Shown: positions 8,643 to 16,883, counted from the first letter of the stretch. The stretch is 36,798 nt of DNA from Actinomycetota bacterium (GCA_016185275.1 JACPNX010000002.1:160984-197781); one strand, 5' to 3'. Translations and numbers: made by a program. The notes: a model not told the origin generated them from the letters alone.

Positions 8643-9970
8643 GCCGGGGCCGGCCGGGGGGCCCGCTGGCCCGCCTCGCCGCGGGAGCAGAGGTGCCGGT
8701 GTTCGTGGCGAGAGGCCTGGGCGCCGGCGACACCGAAGCCCGTCTCCTGGGCACATCGGCGGTCAGGGTCGTTGCCAGCCCCCGGCAGGCCACGGTGCTC
8801 GTGGTGGCCGGCCACGTCCCGCCGGGCATGGCCGAGCCCCTCGCTCGCGTGCACGACCAGATCCCCCCGCCGCGGGTCACCGTCTGGCGCACCGGTGCGG
8901 GGGCGGGAGCGCTCGACGCCATCCGGGCCGCCTGGCCGCAGGCGACGGTCGTCGGGCCCGGCGACGACGTGGCGGCAACCGTGGTGCACGCGTACCGGGA
9001 GGTGCTCCTCGGGCGGCGCCCGACCGAGCAACCCCGACTGGCGGACGTGGAGCCCGCGGAGTGGCGCGGCGTGGGACCCTACGGGCAGGGCGGCAGCGGC
9101 ATGACCGGCGGCGTGCCGTACGGGCGCCCGATGGCCGGCCGGGCGGACGACCTCCGCGACGGGCTGTCGCTCGACGTGGTCCGAGTGCGCATGGGCCCGT
9201 TCCTTCCGGCGTTTCCGACCGGCCTCGTCCTTGCCGTCACCTTCGCCGGGGACGTGGTCCACGCCGTGGAGGTCGACGACCTCCTCACGCCGGGCGATGG
9301 AGGACTCGGTGCGCCGCTTCCCGACGATGCCGCCGACTCCCGGGGTGATCCCGCGGCGCGGCCGGTGCGGATCGACGGGCTGGAGCGGGCTCGTTGCCGC
9401 CACCACCTCCGGTGGCTCGCCCGGCTGCTGCGGCTCTACGGGCTCGAGGCGCTGGGCCGGCGGGTGGCGCTGATGGCGGCCGCGCCGGTCCCGGAGGACA
9501 TCGCCCACCTCCGCAACCTGCATCGCCGGTTGGAGCGCGCGTGGGTGCTCGGCCGGGTGACCGCGGGCGTGGGCGTCGTGACGGGTGACGCGGCCGCCCA
9601 GTGGGGCGGCGTGACGGCCCGCGCCGCCGGGCTGGCCGTCGACGCCCGCAGCGGCTCGCCGGCGTACCAGGCGCTCGGGTTCGCGCCCGTCACGCACGAG
9701 GCCGGCGACGGGCGCGACCGCTGGCGCCAGCGCCTCGCGGAGGCGACCCAGGCCTTGGAGCTCGCCGGGCGCGCCGGCGATGCGACCGTCGACGACGACC
9801 ACATCGAGCCCGCCGGCCAGCCGGCGCCCGCAGATCTCGCAGGCGCGCTCGGCACCGCCCTGACCGGCCAGGAGTGGGGCGACGCCCTCGCCACCGTCGC
9901 GAGCATCGACCCGGTCGTGCACCCGGGCGCCGGCGCCGACCGACCGGCCCGGGCCGAGGCGGCCGCGTGA
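8639..9970 (+). CDS. NuoB-NuoD fusion-like subunit lacking iron-sulfur ligands
   Basis: A single hydrophilic subunit of 443 residues. Residues about 20-125 follow NuoB (RVVASPRQATVLVVAGHV, MAEPLARVHDQIPPPR). Residues about 180-380 follow NuoD (MGPFLPAFPTGLVLAV; then GRVTAGVGVVTGDAAAQWGG, AAGLAVDARSGSPAYQALGF, DRWRQRLAEATQALELA). By hand alignment the four NuoB cluster N2 ligands fall on Ala29, Gly30, Ala87 and Asp109; the whole protein has one Cys (253). The two His of the NuoD HPxxH quinone loop fall on Leu189 and Pro193. It therefore should not carry N2 or reduce quinone as complex I does, yet keeps the fold that docks on the membrane arm. GTG start overlaps the nuoA stop, and its stop overlaps nuoH. 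NuoC, E, F, G and I are absent. Confidence 0.82.
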   Translation: MSRGRPGGPLARLAAGAEVPVFVARGLGAGDTEARLLGTSAVRVVASPRQATVLVVAGHVPPGMAEPLARVHDQIPPPRVTVWRTGAGAGALDAIRAAWPQATVVGPGDDVAATVVHAYREVLLGRRPTEQPRLADVEPAEWRGVGPYGQGGSGMTGGVPYGRPMAGRADDLRDGLSLDVVRVRMGPFLPAFPTGLVLAVTFAGDVVHAVEVDDLLTPGDGGLGAPLPDDAADSRGDPAARPVRIDGLERARCRHHLRWLARLLRLYGLEALGRRVALMAAAPVPEDIAHLRNLHRRLERAWVLGRVTAGVGVVTGDAAAQWGGVTARAAGLAVDARSGSPAYQALGFAPVTHEAGDGRDRWRQRLAEATQALELAGRAGDATVDDDHIEPAGQPAPADLAGALGTALTGQEWGDALATVASIDPVVHPGAGADRPARAEAAA

Positions 9971-10896
9971 GCGTGACGCCCGCGTGGGCCGCCGTGGCCG
10001 GCGTCGCCGGGGCGGTCGGCGCCGGCGTGTACATCGCGGCCGTCGCGGACCGCGCGGTCGGCGCGACGGTCGCCGGTGAGCGCGGACGGGCCGGGCGGGC
10101 GCTGGGCGGGCCGTTCCGGGCGGCCGCGCTGTGGCTCGTGCAGGGACGGGCCACCACCGAGCGGCCGGACGCGCGAGCCTGGGCGCTGGCCCCTGCCCTC
10201 TATCTGGGGCTCGCCGCGGTGGCCGTGTCCGTCGTCCCGCTGACGAGGAACGTGACCGCGGTCGACGTCGACGCGGGTCTCGTCCTGTTCGGCGCGGCGC
10301 AGGCCCTCGCCGTGATCCCGGTGTTCCCGAACGGCTGGTCGTCCAACTCGATGCTCCCGCTGATCGGGGCCTTCCGCTTCATCGCCGAGGCGCTGTCCTA
10401 CGAGATGCCGAATCTCCTGGCGCTGCTGTCGGTCAGCGTCCCGGCGTCGTCGCTCGCGCTGGGCGACATCGTCACCTCACAGCACCACCTCTGGAACGTG
10501 GTGCGCATCCCGCTGGGCCTCCCGCTGTTCCTGTTCGCCGGTGCCGGCCTGGCGTTCTGGGGGCCGGTAGACCTGCCCGACGGCGCCGACCTCGGAGGGG
10601 GCACGCAGGCCGAAACCTCCGGCGCGCACCTGCTGGCGTGGACCACCGGTCGCCTCGCGATGCTCTTCGCCATCTCTGCCATGGGCGCGGCCGCGTTCCT
10701 CGGCGGCTGGCTCGGCCCGGTGCTGCCGGGCGCGGCATGGATGATCGTCAAGACCGTCGCCCTGCTGGTCGTGCTCGTGTCGAGTCGCCACCTCGTCGCC
10801 CGCGTCCGGCCGGAGCGCTACGTCGTGATCTCGTGGGCGGTGCTGATCCCGCTGGCCCTGGTCAACGTCATCGTCGCGGCGGCGGTGTCGCTGTGA
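9967..10896 (+). CDS. nuoH: NuoH-like subunit, divergent at the quinone site
   Basis: Membrane subunit H, 309 residues, about eight hydrophobic segments. The core is conserved: NGWSSNSMLPLIGAFRFIAE and ALSYEMPNLLALLSV, with Glu141 and Glu146 of the E-channel. Two regions that shape the quinone cavity are altered. The loop after TM1, normally with an ERR...QxRxGP motif, reads VADRAVGATVAGERGRAGRA. The normally Glu-rich DLPEAExEL loop is DLPDGADLGGG (202-212). This matches the loss of quinone residues in the neighbouring B-D fusion. GTG start at 9967 overlaps the upstream TGA, and its TGA overlaps the nuoJ start. Confidence 0.88.
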   Translation: MSVTPAWAAVAGVAGAVGAGVYIAAVADRAVGATVAGERGRAGRALGGPFRAAALWLVQGRATTERPDARAWALAPALYLGLAAVAVSVVPLTRNVTAVDVDAGLVLFGAAQALAVIPVFPNGWSSNSMLPLIGAFRFIAEALSYEMPNLLALLSVSVPASSLALGDIVTSQHHLWNVVRIPLGLPLFLFAGAGLAFWGPVDLPDGADLGGGTQAETSGAHLLAWTTGRLAMLFAISAMGAAAFLGGWLGPVLPGAAWMIVKTVALLVVLVSSRHLVARVRPERYVVISWAVLIPLALVNVIVAAAVSL

Positions 10897-11627
10897 CCAG
10901 CTCCCCGCTCCTCGTCGACATCGCCTTCTGGTTCTTCGGGGTGATGAGCGTGGTCACCGGCTGGCTGGTGTTCCGCACCGATTCGATGGTGCGGGCGTCG
11001 TTCTTCCTGCTGGCGTCGTTCCTCAACGTGGGTGTCCTGCTGCTCCTGATGCGCAGCGAGTACCTGTCGCTCATCCTCATCCTGATGATGGCGGGCGAGA
11101 TGGCGATCATGGCCATCTTCATGCTCATGTTCATGATGAACCCGGCTGGGCTGAACCCCATGAACATGGTGCACCAGCACCGGGCCGCGGTCGCCGGCGG
11201 GATCGCCGCCTTCGTCGCCCTCGCTGGCATCGGGCTGGTGGCCCGCTTCCCCGACCGGCCAGCGCGCCCGCAACCCGTCACCGAGGCCCTCGGCAAGGAG
11301 CTGCTGGGCGACTCGATGCTGGTGTTCGAGTCGGCCGGCACCGCGCTCCTGGCGACGATGGTGGCCGCCATCGCGCTGGCCAGCTCCCGAGGCCGGTACG
11401 GCTCCGCCTACGAGGGGTCGGACGCGCCGCCGCTCGACCCTGACACCAGGACCGCCGACGCGCCGGCCGAGCCCGAGCCCGACGAGCACGAGGGCCACGC
11501 CGGCATGGAAGGCATGGCCGGCATGGACCACGGCGGGGACGGCGGCGGGGACGGCGGCGAAGGCATGGCCGGCATGGACCACAGCGGCATGGACCACCGC
11601 GGCATGGACCACGGGCGCGGCTCGTGA
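10893..11627 (+). CDS. nuoJ: NuoJ-like subunit with Met/His-rich C-terminal tail
   Basis: Membrane subunit J, 244 residues. Residues 1-165 form the five-helix NuoJ core (FRTDSMVRASFFLLASFLNV, RSEYLSLILILMMAGEMAIM). After an acidic linker (about 175-197) comes a tail at 198-244 with 7 Met and 6 His, including four MDH motifs (M211, M228, M233, M238), the kind of Met/His repeat found in periplasmic copper-binding proteins of the CopA/CopB/PcoA type. I know of no standard NuoJ with such a tail. The core is also Met-rich. GTG start overlaps the nuoH stop, and the stop overlaps nuoK. The tail suggests metal binding, probably copper; this is inference. Confidence 0.9.
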   Translation: MTSSPLLVDIAFWFFGVMSVVTGWLVFRTDSMVRASFFLLASFLNVGVLLLLMRSEYLSLILILMMAGEMAIMAIFMLMFMMNPAGLNPMNMVHQHRAAVAGGIAAFVALAGIGLVARFPDRPARPQPVTEALGKELLGDSMLVFESAGTALLATMVAAIALASSRGRYGSAYEGSDAPPLDPDTRTADAPAEPEPDEHEGHAGMEGMAGMDHGGDGGGDGGEGMAGMDHSGMDHRGMDHGRGS

Positions 11628-11929
11628 GCCTCCAGGGCGCGCTGGTGATCTCGGCTGCGCTGTTCGGCGTGGGCCTCTACGGCGTGCTGTCGCAGCAGTC
11701 GTTCGTGATGATCATGATGGGCCTCGAGCTGATGGTGAACGGTTCGCTGGTGGCCACCGCCGGGCTGTGGCTGTGGGCGGCGGGTGGCAGCCCCAAGGGT
11801 CAGGTTCTCGCCATCGTGATCATGACGGCGATGGCGATCGAGGCGGCCATGGGCTTCGCGCTGGTCACGACGATCTTCCGCAGCCGCAAGGCCGACATCA
11901 CCGAGAAGCTTCGGCGGCTGAAGCTGTGA
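11624..11929 (+). CDS. nuoK: NuoK-like subunit
   Basis: Membrane subunit K, 101 residues and three hydrophobic helices, normal size. Both membrane glutamates that carry protons in NuoK are kept: Glu35 in MMGLELMVNGSLV and Glu73 in AMAIEAAMGFALV. NuoK is homologous to MrpC of Na+/H+ antiporters. The GTG start at 11624 overlaps the nuoJ stop. nuoL begins 7 bp after its stop. Confidence 0.95.
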   Translation: MSLQGALVISAALFGVGLYGVLSQQSFVMIMMGLELMVNGSLVATAGLWLWAAGGSPKGQVLAIVIMTAMAIEAAMGFALVTTIFRSRKADITEKLRRLKL

Positions 11930-11936
11930 GCCCGCG

Positions 11937-13832
11937 GTGATCTGGTTCGTCCCTCTGCTGCCCGCGCTCGTGGGCGGGGCCATCTGGGCGAGCGGGGGCC
12001 GTGCAACGCGGCGGACCCTGGCCGCGGCCGGGGTCGCCGGCGTGGCCGGGTCGCTCGTCCTGGCCATCGTCGCCGTCGCCGGCCGGCGGACCGGTGCGTT
12101 CGGCTGGGGGGCGGGCCTCGAGCTGACCGTGGCCGCCGAGGGCCTCTCACGGGTGATGGCCGTGCTGGTCCCGGTCATCGCCGCTCCCGTCGTCGCCTAC
12201 GCCGCCTTCCACGAGGCCGAGCACGGCCTTGCCCGCCTCACCGGCCTGCTCACCGCCTTCGTCGGCGCCATGGAGCTGCTCGTGCTGGCCGACGACCTGC
12301 TCACCCTGCTCATCGGTTGGGAGCTGGTGGGCCTGCTGTCGTGGGCGCTGATCGGCTTCGAGTGGCGCGAGGTCCGCACCGTGGAGTCCGCCGGGCAGGC
12401 GTTCGTCCCCACCCGGTTCGGCGACCTCGGCCTCTTCCTCGCCGCCGGCGCCGCGTTCGCGGGCACGGGCTCCCTCCGCTTCGACGCGCTCGGACGGGCC
12501 GGCTCCACGAACCTCGCGGTGGTCGCGGCCGGGATCCTGCTCGCCGCCGCGGCCAAGTCGGGCCAGCTTCCCTTCTCGCCGTGGCTGTTCTCGGCCATGG
12601 CGGGGCCGACCCCCGTGTCGGCCCTGCTCCACTCGGCGACGATGATCGCCGCCGGCGCGTACGCGCTGGCCCGGCTCGAGCCGATGCTGAGCCCCGTGCC
12701 GTGGTTCGGCGGCACCGTGCTCGGCATCGGCCTCGCCACCGCGCTGGCCGGGGGGGTGGTGGCGCTCGTCCAGGACCACGGCAAGCGCGTGCTGGCCGCG
12801 TCCACATCGGCCCAGTACGGCCTCATGTTCGTGGCCGTGGGGGCCGGGTTCCCCGGGGCGGCGGGCGCGCACCTGGTCACGCAGGCCTTCTTCAAGGCGC
12901 TGCTGTTCCTCGCCGTCGGGGTCGCCATGCAGGCGGTCGGCACGGGCGACATCCACCGGATGCACCTCGGCCGGGCCCTGCCCGCCGTGGCCGGCGCGGC
13001 GCTCGTCGGATCGCTGGCGCTGGCGGCGGTCCCGCCCCTCGGGGCGGCGTGGTCCAAGGAGGCCATCGTGGCCGCCGCCGCCGAGGACCGCCTCGTGCTG
13101 GCGCTGGCGGTCGCCGTCGCCGGCCTGCTGAGCGCGGCCTACGCCACCCGCCTCCAGCTCCTGGCCTTCGGGCGCGACGGGGCGAGCGATCCCCCGTCCC
13201 CCGCGCCGACGCGCGTGGAGGTCGCAGCGGTGGCTGCGCTCGCCGCCGGCACCGTGGCGCTGAGCGTGCTGTGGATCCCCGGCGGTGCGGATCGGGTGGC
13301 CCGAATCACCGGTGGCCGTGTTCCCGAGGAGTCGCTCGGCCTGGCTGCGACCGGCATCGTCGCCGTCGTCGCGGGGGCTCTCCTGGGGCGGGCGCTGGCG
13401 CGGCGCGACGTGGCCGTGCCCGCCGTGTGGGCGGACTGGCTCGGCATCCCGGTCGCCACCAAGCGCCTCGTGGTGGACCCGGCCCTGGCCGGCGCCCGGG
13501 CGCTGGCCGCCTTCGACGGGCGCGTCGTCGACGCCGGCGTGCGGGGCGCCGGCCGGATCGGCGACTGGCTGGGGCGCGCGCTCGCCCGGCGGGACCGGCT
13601 CACCGTCGACGCCCTCGTCGAGGCCATCGGCCGCGGCGCCTTCGGTCTCGCCGGCCGGTCCGGGCGCGCCGACGACCGCGTCGTCGACCGGAGCTTCGAC
13701 CGGTTGGCTGTCGGCGTGGGCGCGGCCGGGCGCCTGGCCCGGCGCGCCCAGACCGGCATGGCCCACCACTACCTGCTCGTCATCGCCGCCGGCGTCGTCG
13801 GCGTCGCCCTGCTCGCCGCCGCCTGGAGGTAG
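11937..13832 (+). CDS. nuoL: NuoL-like antiporter subunit
   Basis: Distal proton-channel subunit, 631 residues, about the usual NuoL length with a long C-terminal lateral-helix region. The channel residues are present: Glu129 in LIGWELVGLLSWALIGF (TM5), Lys207 in AAAKSGQLPFSPWLFSAMAG (TM7), His232 in SALLHSATMIAAGAY (TM8) and Lys374 in AAWSKEAIV (TM12). In FFKALLFLAVGVAMQAVG the family's usual HA-FFKALLF-x-IHA histidines are Thr and Gln. After about residue 470 the sequence is Arg-rich (GRALARRD occurs twice, near 474 and 550) and ends in a last TM helix. GTG start at 11937. Confidence 0.95.
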   Translation: MIWFVPLLPALVGGAIWASGGRATRRTLAAAGVAGVAGSLVLAIVAVAGRRTGAFGWGAGLELTVAAEGLSRVMAVLVPVIAAPVVAYAAFHEAEHGLARLTGLLTAFVGAMELLVLADDLLTLLIGWELVGLLSWALIGFEWREVRTVESAGQAFVPTRFGDLGLFLAAGAAFAGTGSLRFDALGRAGSTNLAVVAAGILLAAAAKSGQLPFSPWLFSAMAGPTPVSALLHSATMIAAGAYALARLEPMLSPVPWFGGTVLGIGLATALAGGVVALVQDHGKRVLAASTSAQYGLMFVAVGAGFPGAAGAHLVTQAFFKALLFLAVGVAMQAVGTGDIHRMHLGRALPAVAGAALVGSLALAAVPPLGAAWSKEAIVAAAAEDRLVLALAVAVAGLLSAAYATRLQLLAFGRDGASDPPSPAPTRVEVAAVAALAAGTVALSVLWIPGGADRVARITGGRVPEESLGLAATGIVAVVAGALLGRALARRDVAVPAVWADWLGIPVATKRLVVDPALAGARALAAFDGRVVDAGVRGAGRIGDWLGRALARRDRLTVDALVEAIGRGAFGLAGRSGRADDRVVDRSFDRLAVGVGAAGRLARRAQTGMAHHYLLVIAAGVVGVALLAAAWR

Positions 13833-13835
13833 CTC

Positions 13836-15338
13836 GTGCTCACCGCCGTCATCTTCGTCCCCCTCGCCGGCGCCGTGGCCGTGCTGGCGCTGCGCGGGCT
13901 GGAGGGCCGACGCCTGCGCGCCGTCGCCACCGCCATCTCCGCCGTGCCTCTGGTGCTCCTCGTGGTGGCGTGGGCGCGCTTCGATCTGGGCCGCGGCGGG
14001 TTCCAGCTGGTGGAGTCGGCGCGCTGGATCCCCTCCATCGGCGTCGGGTACAAGGTCGGCCTCGACGGGCTGTCGCTGCCGCTGGCTGCCCTCACGGCGC
14101 TGCTGTTCCCGGTCTCGATCGCCTACCCGGTCGACGACAAGGGCCGCCTGCGCGAGTACCTCGCCTGGTTCCTGTTCCTCGAGGCCGTCTCCCTGGGCGT
14201 GTTCCTGGCGCTCGACCTGTTCCTGTTCTACGTCTTCTTCGACCTGAGCCTGGTCGGCATGTACTTCCTCATCGGTCAATGGGGTCACGGCGAGGCGCGC
14301 CGCTCGGCGCTCAAGTTCTTCATCTACACGCTGACCGGCACGCTGCTGATCCTGCTCGGCATCTTCGGGCTGTACCTCGCCATGTCGCCCCGCACCTTCG
14401 ACATGGCCGAGATCATCCGCCAGCAACCACTGGCGGGGAACGCGCTGCGCGGCGGCCTCGTGTTCCTCGCCTTCGCCATCGGGTTCGGCATCAAGACGCC
14501 GGTGGTGCCGTTCCACACCTGGCTGCCCGCGGCCCACGTCGACGCGCCCGGGCCGGCGTCGACCATCCTCGCCGGCGTCCTGCTGAAGATGGGCACGTAC
14601 GCGTTCGTGCGCATCGTGCTGTCGATGGTGCCCGAGGCCTTCGACCGCTACGCCATCTGGGTCGGGATCGTCGCGGTCGTGAGCATCGTCTACGGCGCCT
14701 TCGTGTCCCTCGGCCAGACGAACCTCAAACGGCGCATCGCCTACACCAGCGTCAACCACATGGGCTACGTGATCCTCGGCATCGCCGCGGCGGCCGCCGT
14801 CGGCCGGGGCAGCCCGTCAGCCCGCCAGCTCGCGCTCACCGGAGCGACGGTCGAGATGGTGGCGCACGGGCTCATCACCGGGGCGCTGTTCCTGCTGGCC
14901 GGGTCGGTGTGGAACCGGGGCGAGGAGTACGACCTCGAGGCCTACGGCGGGCTGACATCGCGCGCCCCGGCCATGGCCGGCACGACGATCCTGTTCGCCT
15001 TCGCCAGCCTCGGTCTGCCCGGCCTCGCCGGTTTCGTGGCCGAGTTCCAGGTCTTCGTGGGCACGTTCGACGTGTTCCCGTGGCTGGCCGGCATCGGCCT
15101 CCTCGGCATCCTCATCACCGCCGCCCTCTTCCTGCAGATGCTCCAGAAGCTGTTCTTCGGTGAGCTGCCCGAGCGTTGGCTGACGTGGCCGGACCTCAGC
15201 CGCGTCGAGCTGGTCGGGCTGGTCCCGCTGGCCGCCCTGGTGGTGGTGATCGGCGTGGCGCCGGCCTGGCTGCTCGACGTGATCGACAGCGCCTCGAAGG
15301 GGATCCTGGCGGCAACCCGGGCCGCGCTCGGTCGATGA
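13836..15338 (+). CDS. nuoM: NuoM-like antiporter subunit
   Basis: Middle proton-channel subunit, 500 residues, about 14 helices. Conserved channel elements are Lys220 in FGIKTPVVPFHTWLPAAH, Lys251 in LLKMGTYAFVR, RRIAYTSVNHMGYVILG and FVAEFQVF. The key TM5 glutamate (E. coli NuoM Glu144, usual context FWE) is Asp136 here, in FYVFFDLSLVGMYFLIGQWG, a conservative change that keeps the acid. GTG start at 13836, three bases after the nuoL TAG. The stop overlaps the nuoN ATG (ATGA). Confidence 0.95.
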   Translation: MLTAVIFVPLAGAVAVLALRGLEGRRLRAVATAISAVPLVLLVVAWARFDLGRGGFQLVESARWIPSIGVGYKVGLDGLSLPLAALTALLFPVSIAYPVDDKGRLREYLAWFLFLEAVSLGVFLALDLFLFYVFFDLSLVGMYFLIGQWGHGEARRSALKFFIYTLTGTLLILLGIFGLYLAMSPRTFDMAEIIRQQPLAGNALRGGLVFLAFAIGFGIKTPVVPFHTWLPAAHVDAPGPASTILAGVLLKMGTYAFVRIVLSMVPEAFDRYAIWVGIVAVVSIVYGAFVSLGQTNLKRRIAYTSVNHMGYVILGIAAAAAVGRGSPSARQLALTGATVEMVAHGLITGALFLLAGSVWNRGEEYDLEAYGGLTSRAPAMAGTTILFAFASLGLPGLAGFVAEFQVFVGTFDVFPWLAGIGLLGILITAALFLQMLQKLFFGELPERWLTWPDLSRVELVGLVPLAALVVVIGVAPAWLLDVIDSASKGILAATRAALGR

Positions 15339-16762
15339 AGCAGATGAGCCTCCCCCTGGGGGAGGTGCTGCCGGAGCTGGTCCTCGTCGTGGGCACGGTG
15401 CTGACCCTGATGTGGGCCCTGTTCGCGCCGCGCCGGCGCCAGGCCGCCACGGCGCTGGTCGCCCTGGCGGTCCTCGGGGCCGCGGCGGTCGCCACCGCCG
15501 TGCTGCTCGTGGACCCGCCGGGATCCACGTTCTTCGGCACCTACGCCGCCGACCCGACGGCGCTCTGGGCCAAGCTCATCATCATCGTCGGCACCGCGGC
15601 CGCCGTCGGCCTGTCGGTGGAGTGGTTCGCGTCGGACCCGCGCCACGGCGACCTCTACGTGCTGGTGCTCTTCACGGCTCTGGGCAGCGCGCTCATGGCC
15701 GGTGCCACCGATCTGATGGAGCTGACCATCGGCATCCTGCTGTCGTCGGCTGCGAGCTTCGCCCTCGCCGCGTTCCACCGGCGCTCACCCGCCTCGGGCG
15801 AAGCGGGAATCAAGTACTTCCTCGTCGGTGGGCTGGCCAACGCCGGCCTGCTCTACGGCAGCGCGCTTCTCTTCGGGTTGGCGGGCACGACGGTCTACGC
15901 CGGCTTCCGTGCCGGCCTGGCCGGAGCCGACGCGGCTGCGCTGGCCGCGGCGTTCGCCCTCGTCGCGGTCGGGTTGGCGTTCAAGCTCGGCGCCGTGCCG
16001 GTGCACCAATGGGTGCCCGACGTGGCCCACGGGTCACCCGCACCGATGGCCGCGCTCATCACCGCCATCCCCAAGGTCGGCTCCCTCATCGCCATCGCCC
16101 GCCTCGCCGCCGCCATCGGCGACAGCCCGGTGGGATGGCGGCCGATCGTGGCCGTGCTCAGCGCCGCCACCATGACCATCGGGAACCTGGCCGCCCTCTG
16201 GCAGGACGACGTGCGCCGGCTGCTCGGCTGGTCGGCCGTCTCGATGACCGGCTACGGGCTCATGGGTGTCGTGGCCGTCGGCCGCAGCGACATTGCCGTG
16301 CCGTCCATCCTCTACTTCCTGCTGGCCTACGTCGTCGGGAACCTGGCCGCCTTCGGCGTGGTGGTGGAGCTGCGGGGCCGCTCCGACATCGCCTCCTACT
16401 CGGGCCTCGCCCGCAGCCGGCCGCTGCTGTTCGCGGTGCTGGTCGTCGCGTTCTTGTCGTTCGTCGGCATCCCGCCGCTGGGCGGGTTCGTGGCCAAGCT
16501 CGAGCTGTTCCTCGCCACCATCGACGCCGGCTACGCGTGGCTGGCGGTGCTCGCCGTGGCCAACACCGTCGTGTCGCTCTTCTACTACCTGCGCGTCCTG
16601 GGCCCGGGCTACTTCGAGGCACCGGCCCCGACGCCCCTGCCGGTGCTCGGCCGCTGGTCGGCTGTGGCCACGGTGACCTGCGCGGCGGCACTGATCGCGA
16701 TGGGACTCGTCGCCCAGCCGCTGCTCCGGGCGTTCCAGGACGGCGGGCTGTTGCCCCGCTGA
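15335..16762 (+). CDS. nuoN: NuoN-like antiporter subunit, TM5 Glu lost
   Basis: Third proton-channel subunit, 475 residues. Lysines expected in the channel are present at 217 (LAFKLGAVPVHQWVPDVAHG), 247 (TAIPKVGS) and 388 (LGGFVAKLELFL). By hand alignment the TM5 glutamate of NuoN (usually FLGLELLSL) corresponds to Leu135 in LTIGILLSSAASFALAAF; an acidic residue lies six positions earlier (Glu129). This channel may therefore be impaired or use another residue. The ATG at 15335 overlaps the nuoM stop; a second ATG nine bases later is also possible. A hairpin follows its stop, so this is probably the last gene of the operon. Confidence 0.93.
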   Translation: MKQMSLPLGEVLPELVLVVGTVLTLMWALFAPRRRQAATALVALAVLGAAAVATAVLLVDPPGSTFFGTYAADPTALWAKLIIIVGTAAAVGLSVEWFASDPRHGDLYVLVLFTALGSALMAGATDLMELTIGILLSSAASFALAAFHRRSPASGEAGIKYFLVGGLANAGLLYGSALLFGLAGTTVYAGFRAGLAGADAAALAAAFALVAVGLAFKLGAVPVHQWVPDVAHGSPAPMAALITAIPKVGSLIAIARLAAAIGDSPVGWRPIVAVLSAATMTIGNLAALWQDDVRRLLGWSAVSMTGYGLMGVVAVGRSDIAVPSILYFLLAYVVGNLAAFGVVVELRGRSDIASYSGLARSRPLLFAVLVVAFLSFVGIPPLGGFVAKLELFLATIDAGYAWLAVLAVANTVVSLFYYLRVLGPGYFEAPAPTPLPVLGRWSAVATVTCAAALIAMGLVAQPLLRAFQDGGLLPR

Positions 16763-16765
16763 ACG

Positions 16766-16795
16766 GGCGGCGGAGCCCGGCCCGGCCCCGCCGCC
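16766..16795 (+). terminator. Hairpin after nuoN, probable terminator
   Basis: GGCGGCGGAGCC (16766-16777) pairs with GGCCCCGCCGCC (16784-16795): a 12-bp stem with one mismatch and a 6-base loop, starting four bases after the nuoN stop. No U-run follows, as is common in high-GC actinobacteria, so termination strength is uncertain. Confidence 0.5.
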
Positions 16796-16842
16796 GAGCG
16801 ACGCCGAGCCGGCCGCCGAGCGACGCCGAGCGACGCCGAGCG
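16791..16842. repeat. Low-complexity CGACGCCGAG repeats
   Basis: Imperfect tandem copies of a 10-bp unit (CGACGCCGAG and close variants) fill most of the gap between nuoN and parA. Likely replication slippage; no function visible. Confidence 0.6.
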
Positions 16843-16883
16843 CGGCGCTGACCGCCGAGCCCGTGTGCCACACTCGACGGCCC

